From: a virus
Virus record (IMG/VR): IMGVR_UViG_3300029953_000159
Coordinates: 1 to 23,481 of that record
Length of the DNA: 23,481 nt
Reading direction: 5' to 3' (one strand)
The translations under genes were made by a program, and so were the position numbers. Under the pieces are notes generated by a model. That model was given only the letters and a program-made list of their open reading frames with translations. It was not told the DNA's origin and did no database searches. Shown piece by piece: positions 14,493 to 20,016 of the stretch. The first letter of the stretch is position 1, and each line of letters starts with the position of its first letter.

Positions 14493-15610
14493 GATTGAAA
14501 TGCCTTTTTGACTAAGAGATTATCGATAGGAACAAGTTTAATTTCACCGTTAGATTGACCGCTATACGAATCAATTAAATCAGGGTCCAGTTTTTTTAAT
14601 GCTTTCGCCTGGGTCGGTGTGACGACTTCGGGCGGTTTTAATAAATCAACACCGAACATAGTGCCGAATGCTGCAATTTCAGGTACAGATTTAATCCAGA
14701 TGCGACGTGATTTTGTCGCTTCTAACTGATAGAACGGTACGACTGCACCATTGCGCAACAGTGATTTGGCCTGCTCAATCAAACCACGCTCACGCATTTC
14801 CAATTTACCGATCGCCCGTTGAACTGAACGCAACTCATGACCGACCTGAATTTCGCTCAATTCAAACGGGATCGATTCATCGCTGGTATCAACACCACGC
14901 ATCGCGTCAGATTGCAGAGCTTTGCACACATGTGACGCCGTACAGTATTCGCAATGATCACCTGTGGTCACCGGCGCATCAGGGCGCACCGCCAATTCAG
15001 CACTGGCGCGCAGTTGATTGAAATGCCCACGCAAGTGCGACATGGTAATTGTCCAGCGACGCACTTGCCCGTCAGGGTGATAACTACGCGGCTGAACAAT
15101 GATAAATTCGACTTGCGTGAACTGATCAGCATGACCATCGATTTTTAATTCATCGATAATGCCGCAGGCGTAATCCATCAACTGCCAGTTTTCAAACACT
15201 TCGACAAACGCGTGCCCATATTTGAAATCCACAATGGTCAGTAATCCTGGTCGATATGCCCAAAAATCCGGCGTCCCCCAGTTTTGCTCATGTACGTATG
15301 GAATGGCAACGGGCGCCTCGCATACTGCGCGAATTACTGTGGGATCTTGCAAAATATCTGCAATAACACCGTGACATAAATTAACACCATTTTCCATTTC
15401 AGAATCAAGCGTCACGCCATTTTCAGCAACCTGCCCGAGCGCAACCGGGCGACCATAGACCAGTTCTTTCAAAAACCAATGCGCGCCAGTCCCTTCGGTC
15501 GCCGTCGGGCTGTCGGCAGGCTCAGGATACAAGTGCTGCATCTTTGCCGAACCGGCGCAATTTACCCACACGGATGCGGACGACGGCGCTAAAAATGCGT
15601 GCTGGCTCAT
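14489..15610 (-). CDS. DUF2800-type PD-(D/E)XK nuclease with candidate Fe-S cysteines
   Basis: A 373-residue protein; start ATG 15610 overlaps the upstream stop as ATGA. It has RecB/Cas4-type nuclease motifs: E-G-T-G-A-H (39-44), G-T-P-D (112-115), I-V-D-F-K (126-130, the D-x-K core) and N-W-Q-L-M-D-Y-A (141-148). Four cysteines, Cys18 and the C-x2-C-x5-C at 220, 223 and 229, match the arrangement that binds a 4Fe-4S cluster in Cas4 and AddB. It probably processes DNA ends during phage recombination with the SSB-like protein. The Fe-S cluster is inferred, not shown. Confidence 0.78.
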   Translation of the reverse strand: MSQHAFLAPSSASVWVNCAGSAKMQHLYPEPADSPTATEGTGAHWFLKELVYGRPVALGQVAENGVTLDSEMENGVNLCHGVIADILQDPTVIRAVCEAPVAIPYVHEQNWGTPDFWAYRPGLLTIVDFKYGHAFVEVFENWQLMDYACGIIDELKIDGHADQFTQVEFIIVQPRSYHPDGQVRRWTITMSHLRGHFNQLRASAELAVRPDAPVTTGDHCEYCTASHVCKALQSDAMRGVDTSDESIPFELSEIQVGHELRSVQRAIGKLEMRERGLIEQAKSLLRNGAVVPFYQLEATKSRRIWIKSVPEIAAFGTMFGVDLLKPPEVVTPTQAKALKKLDPDLIDSYSGQSNGEIKLVPIDNLLVKKAFQS

Positions 15611-16377
15611 GATGCGAGTGACGCCAGTTGCTGACAACGGAACAGCACATTTTTAAACAGATCAGGACGTGCAGCTAACATACTGAATTGCGGCACACCG
15701 GACTCGGCACAAATTTTAGTAATCTGATCGTTCGTGATGCGCTGTGTAGATAACATCCCGGTCAATTCTTGGATCATGACGGGCCATGTCAGAACATCAG
15801 AATTGAACGCTGGCGCAGGTATGGAAGCTGGCGTCGGTGCGGCCAGCGCACCACGCAATTGTGCTTCGACGGTTTGGATCACTGACTTGTCCGCGCCGCG
15901 CTTATAACGCCATGAGCCATCCTGATTTTTTTCCTTCGATGACGAATGGATGTCGGGATGCCACGGGAAGCCATTTTTATCCGTGTCGCCGTGGACAGGG
16001 TTTGAAAGAATCGCAACCGGTGGATTTGCAAACGCCGGTATGTTGGAAACTGCTGCAGATGGTAACGATACGCTCGGCAGTTGAGAAGTAATTGGGGCAA
16101 TCGGCGACAGAGCGGCAACGGCAATGCTGGATACAGGCGCCGTGCCGAATGCCACGTTTGGGTCGAATGACTCCGGCAGCGATTGAATCAGAGTTGACGG
16201 TTGTACATGCGCATGCTTCGCAATAATCGGATTGACATCAGCGCCAGCAGCAGGTAAATCGAGAGGGTCAATTGCGCTCAAAAGTGCGGCATTTACGCCA
16301 GACTTCAAATTTATGAGATTTAATATCTCACGTTCCAAATCCGTGAGTTTATTCACGTCATTAATTGTAATTTGCAT
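15607..16377 (-). CDS. Conserved phage protein with DIHSSSK-type motif
   Basis: A 256-residue protein with a GGAG ribosome binding site eight bases upstream. Residues 131-163 carry D-T-D-K-N-G-F-P-W-H-P-D-I-H followed by S-S-S-K-E-K-N-Q-D-G-S-W-R and K-R-G. This is a widespread phage motif whose function I do not know. It is preceded by a proline- and serine-rich low-complexity stretch (about 75-125). The C-terminal part is helical (I-T-K-I-C-A-E-S-G-V-P). It is first in the unit driven by the promoter and operator at 16412-16440, directly upstream of the nuclease gene, so a role in replication or recombination is likely. Confidence 0.6.
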   Translation of the reverse strand: MQITINDVNKLTDLEREILNLINLKSGVNAALLSAIDPLDLPAAGADVNPIIAKHAHVQPSTLIQSLPESFDPNVAFGTAPVSSIAVAALSPIAPITSQLPSVSLPSAAVSNIPAFANPPVAILSNPVHGDTDKNGFPWHPDIHSSSKEKNQDGSWRYKRGADKSVIQTVEAQLRGALAAPTPASIPAPAFNSDVLTWPVMIQELTGMLSTQRITNDQITKICAESGVPQFSMLAARPDLFKNVLFRCQQLASLAS

Positions 16378-16411
16378 TTCGAATTCTCCAGTAAGTTAGT
16401 AATGCCGTTGC

Positions 16412-16440
16412 ATTTTGACGATGCCGTCAATGTTTGTCAA
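16412..16440 (-). promoter_or_regulatory. Minus-strand promoter for the nuclease/SSB operon
   Basis: On the minus strand a perfect -35 TTGACA (16440-16435) and a -10-like CAAAAT (16417-16412) are separated by 17 bases. The region lies in the 66-base gap between the small membrane protein gene and the 256-codon gene. The palindromic operator at 16415-16430 fills the spacer and overlaps the -10. Confidence 0.6.
16415..16430. promoter_or_regulatory. Palindromic operator, copy 1
   Basis: TTGACGATGCCGTCAA on the plus strand (TTGACGGCATCGTCAA on the minus strand), with 5-bp arms TTGAC/GTCAA and a 6-base centre. It shares its arms, length and centre pattern with the sites at 16872, 19330 and 22395. 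It sits between the -35 and -10 of the minus-strand promoter, as a repressor site would. Confidence 0.75.
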
Positions 16441-16443
16441 GCG

Positions 16444-16653
16444 CTATTTGCACAATTTTAATTTAGCCGACCGCAAGTCGGAATTGTTCCACCATTTGAC
16501 CGCATCGGCGGCATTACACTCATGCCGCACAATGACAGTCTCGACCGGTACGTTTTTGACCACATTGACAATTTCAGGGGGCGCGCGATGCCCGAAGAAA
16601 TACCCGATGCATCCAGCGGCCAAAATATATGCGAAAAAATCAATGCGCCTCAT
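16444..16653 (-). CDS. Small single-pass membrane protein (69 aa)
   Basis: A 69-residue protein. ATG 16653 is fixed by its ATGA overlap with the upstream 57-codon gene. A basic start (M-R-R-I-D) precedes one transmembrane segment (about 5-20, F-F-A-Y-I-L-A-A-G-C-I-G-Y-F-F-G). A polar C-terminal part contains two W residues and a terminal K-L-C-K. No family is recognised. As an early gene product it may act at the host membrane. Confidence 0.55.
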   Translation of the reverse strand: MRRIDFFAYILAAGCIGYFFGHRAPPEIVNVVKNVPVETVIVRHECNAADAVKWWNNSDLRSAKLKLCK

Positions 16654-16823
16654 ATTTTTAAATACTTCGCTAGGTTGGTCAAAATTGCAGCCTCGCTGCC
16701 GGGAATGACCGGATGATGCGGATTGTGCGATGCGCTGTAAAATGGATGCGCCTGCCAATTGAATCCCAATTTATGCTGTGCGGCACGGATGCGGATCGAG
16801 TTACGTTCTTGAAGTGTAGGCAT
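16650..16823 (-). CDS. First gene of the minus operon, unknown (57 aa)
   Basis: A 57-codon frame with a strong CCGGAGA ribosome binding site eight bases upstream and a promoter 36-64 bases upstream. Its stop overlaps the next ATG as ATGA. It encodes a basic, histidine-rich protein: Q-E-R-N-S-I-R-I-R-A-A-Q-H-K-L-G then H-P-F-Y-S-A-S-H-N-P-H-H-P. That second stretch resembles a histidine-rich element in other small phage proteins, but I do not recognise a named family. Confidence 0.6.
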   Translation of the reverse strand: MPTLQERNSIRIRAAQHKLGFNWQAHPFYSASHNPHHPVIPGSEAAILTNLAKYLKI

Positions 16824-16844
16824 AATTATTTTCTCCGGTTTATG

Positions 16845-16873
16845 TTGACAACGACTGCAGATTAAAATATATT
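16845..16873 (+). promoter_or_regulatory. Plus-strand promoter for the helicase unit
   Basis: TTGACA (16845-16850) and TATATT (16868-16873) are separated by exactly 17 bases, close to the sigma-70 consensus. The expected transcription start is near 16880, about 20 bases before the helicase ATG, leaving a very short leader without a clear Shine-Dalgarno. The operator at 16872-16887 covers the -10 edge and start site. Confidence 0.7.
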
Positions 16874-16887
16874 GACGGCTCTGTCAA
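16859..16887 (-). promoter_or_regulatory. Divergent minus-strand promoter
   Basis: On the minus strand TTGACA (16887-16882) and TAATCT (16864-16859) are 17 bases apart. It is interleaved with the plus-strand promoter. Its -35 is formed by one arm of the operator at 16872-16887. The layout (operator arm as -35, TAATCT as -10, CCGGAGA as ribosome binding site) closely matches the promoter at 22395. Confidence 0.7.
16872..16887. promoter_or_regulatory. Palindromic operator, copy 2, between divergent promoters
   Basis: TTGACGGCTCTGTCAA, with arms TTGAC/GTCAA and a 6-base centre. It covers the -35 of the minus promoter and the -10/start region of the plus promoter, so one bound protein could shut off both early units at once. 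Confidence 0.78.
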
Positions 16888-16900
16888 CAATTATTTTTAT

Positions 16901-18598
16901 ATGACCCATCTCCGCAACTTCCAACAGGTTTTAAAAGACCATATCTTTATTGCGTGGCAAGATCCACACCTGCGCAAATTGATGCCGGTGCTACCAACTG
17001 GCGGCGGCAAAACCGTCGTCGTGAGTGACTGCGCCATCACGCTGAATGAACCAGGTGCATTCATAGCGCACCGTGCCGAGCTGACAGCACAAATGTCGCT
17101 CGCTATTGCCCGCAACGGCATCAGGCACCGCATCATCGGACCGGAGAAATTACAAAAAATTATCATGCAAATCCATCTGCGCGAACTGGATAATAATTAC
17201 ATTAATCCGCATAGCAAATGGGCAGTTGCTGGTGTGGATACATTGGCGAAAGTGTCGCCGAGTGATCCGATATTTACACAGTCTCGATTTTGGGCAATTG
17301 ATGAAGGTCATCACGTCCTACAAAAGAATAAGTGGGGTAAGGTCGCTGCCATGTTCCATAAGGATTGCTTTGCCCTGATGCCCACAGCAACCCCGATCCG
17401 GGCTGATGGTATGGGGTTGGGCGCCGACGCCGACGGTCTGGTGGATGAAATGATTATCGGACCCGGCATGCGTGATCTGATCAATCAGGGCTATTTGTGT
17501 GACTATCGGCTGATCTGCCCGCGCAATGACCTGGACATGAGCAAGGTGCACCACTCGGCAGACGGTGATTTTAACCAGATCGAAATGCGCGACGCGGTGA
17601 AAAACTCGCAGGTCATCGGCAATGTTGTGCGCGATTATCTGAAATTTGCCAAGGATATGTTGGGCGTGACATTTGCCGCCGACATCGAACAGGCTGGCGA
17701 TATTAGTCGACGTTTTAATGCAGCGGGCATCCGCGCCGAAGTGGTCACAGGTAACACGCCGGCAGACGTGCGCGCCAGCATCCTGCGCAGATTTGCACAG
17801 CGCGAAATTATGATGTTGGTCAACGTGGATCTGTTCGGCGAAGGGTTCGATTTACCAGCGGTTGAAGTTGTCATTATGGCGCGGCCAACTGAGTCATACA
17901 GTCTCTACGCGCAGCAGTTTGGCCGCGCATTACGCATCATGGTTGAATCGCGCTTAAATTCTACATGGCATACATTTACCGACTTTGAACGCCTGGCCCA
18001 CATTGCCGGATCGCGCAAAAGGTCTGCGCTAATTATCGATCATGTGGGCAACTGGAAGCGCCACAATCTACCTGACAAACCCCGGATTTATACACTCAAT
18101 CGACGTGAGAAACGGGCGCCCACAATTGACGAGGATATTTTACCGTTACGTAATTGTGCCGAATGCAGTCGACCATATGAAAAATCATACAAGGCTTGTC
18201 CGCATTGCGGATACGAGCACATCCCGGCGTCACGCGACAGTCCGGCAGAGGTTGACGGTGATATGAATGAGGTATCGCCACAAATGCTGGCGCAGCTACG
18301 TGGCGACATTGCGAAGCTGGATAATCCGATGGTTGTGCCGCGTGGATTTAACGATATCATTGTCCGATCTCTGCAAAATAAGCATTACGCCAAACAGCAA
18401 GCCCAATTTGATTTACGTCAAGCGATGATGTTATGGGGCGGTCATCAGACGGCACTCGGCAGACAGGTCGATGAAGCACAGCGCCGGTTTTATCATCTGT
18501 TCAACATCGATGTGTTGTCGGCGCAGGCTTTGAATGCAAAAGATGCCGAAGAACTCAAGGCTCGAATTTTATTAAAATTAAAGGAGTGTGGGCTATGA
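16901..18598 (+). CDS. SF2 DNA helicase with C-terminal zinc ribbon
   Basis: A 565-residue helicase. It has Walker A P-T-G-G-G-K-T (32-38), motif II D-E-G-H (134-137), motif III P-T-A-T-P (161-165), motif V-like G-E-G-F-D-L-P (313-319) and motif VI Q-Q-F-G-R-A-L-R (338-345). A zinc ribbon follows: C-A-E-C (419-422) and C-P-H-C (433-436). It probably unwinds or remodels DNA at phage forks or breaks. No Shine-Dalgarno precedes ATG 16901; the next in-frame ATG (residue 28) would leave almost nothing before Walker A. The last residues R-I-L-L-K-L-K-E-C-G-L lie in the 17-bp repeat and the next gene's ribosome binding site, suggesting a replaced C-terminus. Confidence 0.87.
   Translation: MTHLRNFQQVLKDHIFIAWQDPHLRKLMPVLPTGGGKTVVVSDCAITLNEPGAFIAHRAELTAQMSLAIARNGIRHRIIGPEKLQKIIMQIHLRELDNNYINPHSKWAVAGVDTLAKVSPSDPIFTQSRFWAIDEGHHVLQKNKWGKVAAMFHKDCFALMPTATPIRADGMGLGADADGLVDEMIIGPGMRDLINQGYLCDYRLICPRNDLDMSKVHHSADGDFNQIEMRDAVKNSQVIGNVVRDYLKFAKDMLGVTFAADIEQAGDISRRFNAAGIRAEVVTGNTPADVRASILRRFAQREIMMLVNVDLFGEGFDLPAVEVVIMARPTESYSLYAQQFGRALRIMVESRLNSTWHTFTDFERLAHIAGSRKRSALIIDHVGNWKRHNLPDKPRIYTLNRREKRAPTIDEDILPLRNCAECSRPYEKSYKACPHCGYEHIPASRDSPAEVDGDMNEVSPQMLAQLRGDIAKLDNPMVVPRGFNDIIVRSLQNKHYAKQQAQFDLRQAMMLWGGHQTALGRQVDEAQRRFYHLFNIDVLSAQALNAKDAEELKARILLKLKECGL
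18564..18580 (+). repeat. 17-bp direct repeat, left copy
   Basis: GAATTTTATTAAAATTA at the end of the helicase gene, identical to 19309-19325. The two copies bracket the PP-loop gene and read in the same frame (R-I-L-L-K-L). Confidence 0.9.
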
Positions 18599-19308
18599 AG
18601 CACGTTTTAGGATTATCTGGCGGGAAAGATAGCACATGTCTTGCGTTAGCAATGCGAGAACGTCACCCCGAATTAGATATTGAATATATTTGTACGCCGA
18701 CAGGCAACGAATTGCCGGAATTGTTTGAACATTTAGACAATCTTGAAATTTTGTTAGGGAAACCGATCAAACGCCTTGGCATCGGTAAAAATTTACATGA
18801 ATTGATTGATGAAATTGGAATGTTGCCAAATTTTCGCGCACGCTGGTGCACTCGGATTTTGAAAATCGAGCCGACAATTGAATACATGAGTAAGTTGCCA
18901 GCAGGATCGGTTTTGTATGTCGGATTGCGTGCTGATGAAGAAGACCGCGAAGGCATTTATGGCGAAGATGTTAAAAGCATTTTCCCGTTTAAAGAATGGG
19001 GATGGAATGAAGCAGACGTGTGGAAATTCCTAGATGATCGAAAAATAAAAATCCCGGTGCGCACCGATTGTGGCGATTGTTATCATCAGCGAATTATTGA
19101 ATGGCGTAATTACTGGCGCGATCATCCAGATCGCTTTGCCGAATCAATTGCCATCGAAGAACGCCATGGTCACACATTCAGATCGCCAGGTCGTGACACA
19201 TGGCCTGTAAAATTGATCGATCTAGGCAAAGCGTTCGAGTCTGGCCGTAAAATTCGCGGTGAAGGCAAACAAAATGAGCGCGGGTCGTGCCGAGTGTGCT
19301 CGCTATGA
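18595..19308 (+). CDS. PAPS reductase-family PP-loop protein
   Basis: A 237-residue protein. ATG 18595 overlaps the helicase stop (ATGA) and has an AAGGAG ribosome binding site. The PP-loop L-S-G-G-K-D-S (7-13) binds the ATP/PAPS phosphates. R-W-C-T-R-I-L-K-I-E-P and the later C-G-D-C-Y-H are conserved in phage members of the family, and a final C-R-V-C lies near the end. Possible roles are sulfur activation, nucleotide modification or DNA thiolation, but it is much shorter than DndC. It is more AT-rich than the helicase and sits between 17-bp direct repeats, suggesting a recently gained cassette. Confidence 0.82.
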   Translation: MKHVLGLSGGKDSTCLALAMRERHPELDIEYICTPTGNELPELFEHLDNLEILLGKPIKRLGIGKNLHELIDEIGMLPNFRARWCTRILKIEPTIEYMSKLPAGSVLYVGLRADEEDREGIYGEDVKSIFPFKEWGWNEADVWKFLDDRKIKIPVRTDCGDCYHQRIIEWRNYWRDHPDRFAESIAIEERHGHTFRSPGRDTWPVKLIDLGKAFESGRKIRGEGKQNERGSCRVCSL

Positions 19309-19325
19309 GAATTTTATTAAAATTA
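19309..19325 (+). repeat. 17-bp direct repeat, right copy
   Basis: GAATTTTATTAAAATTA, identical to 18564-18580, directly after the PP-loop gene stop and five bases before the third operator copy. Confidence 0.9.
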
Positions 19326-19329
19326 GCAG

Positions 19330-19345
19330 TTGACGGAATTGTCAA
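19330..19345. promoter_or_regulatory. Palindromic operator, copy 3
   Basis: TTGACGGAATTGTCAA, with the same TTGAC/GTCAA arms and 6-base centre as the other copies, 20 bases before the VRR-NUC ATG. Its left arm reads TTGACG and could act as a -35, with AATAAT (19354-19359) 18 bases on as a possible -10. That would place the start at or near the ATG, so promoter placement is uncertain. Confidence 0.68.
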
Positions 19346-19365
19346 TCGTAGGCAATAATGCGCTC

Positions 19366-19728
19366 ATGAATGAGAACCCCATACAACAACGTGTCCGATT
19401 ACTTGCCGCAAATTCAGGCTGGCTATTGTGGCGAAATAATGTCGGTGTTTATATCGACAAGCGCGGCATCCCGGTGCGCTACGGACTTGCCAACGATACA
19501 TCAGCGATGAATAAGCGCATCAAGTCTGCCGATTTAATTGGTATCAGGCCAGTATTGATCACACCTGACATGGTGGGTAAAATTATCGGACAATTTGTCA
19601 GCATTGAAGTAAAACGCAGCGATTGGAAACCCGGCGCAGATCCCGAACGCGAACAGGCTCAGCAACACTGGGCCGACATCGTCAACGAACAGGGCGGTTA
19701 CGCCAAATTTAGTACAGGAGAACTATGA
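19366..19728 (+). CDS. VRR-NUC domain nuclease
   Basis: A 120-residue stand-alone VRR-NUC (PF08774-type) nuclease. The start is ATG 19366; earlier in-frame non-ATG codons fall inside the operator. Motifs are Q-x-R-V-R-L-L-A (8-15), W-R-N-N-V-G (22-27), V-R-Y-G-L (37-41), K-S-A-D-L-I-G-I (53-60) and I-E-V-K-R (79-83, the E-x-K core), then E-Q-A-Q-Q-H-W and G-G-Y-A. Such phage enzymes act on branched DNA or ends. Its stop overlaps the HTH gene start as ATGA, placing nuclease and regulator in one unit under operator copy 3. Confidence 0.85.
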   Translation: MNENPIQQRVRLLAANSGWLLWRNNVGVYIDKRGIPVRYGLANDTSAMNKRIKSADLIGIRPVLITPDMVGKIIGQFVSIEVKRSDWKPGADPEREQAQQHWADIVNEQGGYAKFSTGEL

Positions 19729-20015
19729 AAACCGACACACTCATTAAATCCGACATGGTTGACAAGGCGCTCGCGCTGGCCGTCAAGATCGGATTTGCAA
19801 ACCTCACACGCGCCAATATTAGCGAGGCGTGCGGCATCACCCCGTCGCTGGTCAATCATCGATTTGGCACCATGACCGAAATGCGACGAACCATTGCCCG
19901 AGCGGCCATCCACACCGAGACGCTGCCCGTCATCGCTGAACTGGTGGCAACAAAAAGCCCGTTAGTTAAAAAGATATCCGACTCGCTCAAAGCGCGCGCC
20001 ATCGCGCAATTATAA
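19725..20015 (+). CDS. Small TetR-type HTH DNA-binding protein
   Basis: A 96-residue protein with an AGGAG ribosome binding site and ATGA overlap with the nuclease gene. Residues 12-55 follow the TetR N-terminal helix-turn-helix pattern: A-L-x-L-A-x-x-I-G-F-A-N-L-T, then I-S-E-A-C-G-I-T-P-S-L-V-N-H-R-F-G-T-M-T-E-M. There is room for little more than a short helical C-terminus, far less than the ligand/dimer domain of full TetR proteins (~200 residues). It is the only clear HTH protein in the window and the natural candidate to bind the four palindromic operators; that link is inference. Confidence 0.75.
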   Translation: MKTDTLIKSDMVDKALALAVKIGFANLTRANISEACGITPSLVNHRFGTMTEMRRTIARAAIHTETLPVIAELVATKSPLVKKISDSLKARAIAQL

Positions 20016-20016
20016 A

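Larger units (their letters stand above)
19305..19358 (+). pseudogene. Possible displaced 3' end of the helicase gene
   Basis: A 17-codon frame, reading M-R-I-L-L-K-L-A-V-D-G-I-V-N-R-R-Q, overlaps the PP-loop gene stop as ATGA. Its R-I-L-L-K-L is encoded by the right copy of the 17-bp repeat, in the same frame as the helicase's own R-I-L-L-K-L. Joining the two copies would restore an uninterrupted helicase ending in A-V-D-G-I-V-N-R-R-Q. I read it as the original helicase terminus left behind by an insertion; it could also be chance. Confidence 0.35.

Noticed and set aside
18595-19308. DNA phosphorothioation (Dnd) system
   Set aside because: Only a DndC-like PP-loop fold is present; the protein is about half DndC length and no dndA, B, D or E-like gene is nearby.
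19330-19365. Upstream TTG start for the VRR-NUC gene
   Set aside because: It would begin inside the operator palindrome and adds residues not needed by the domain; ATG 19366 begins just before the conserved start of the domain.
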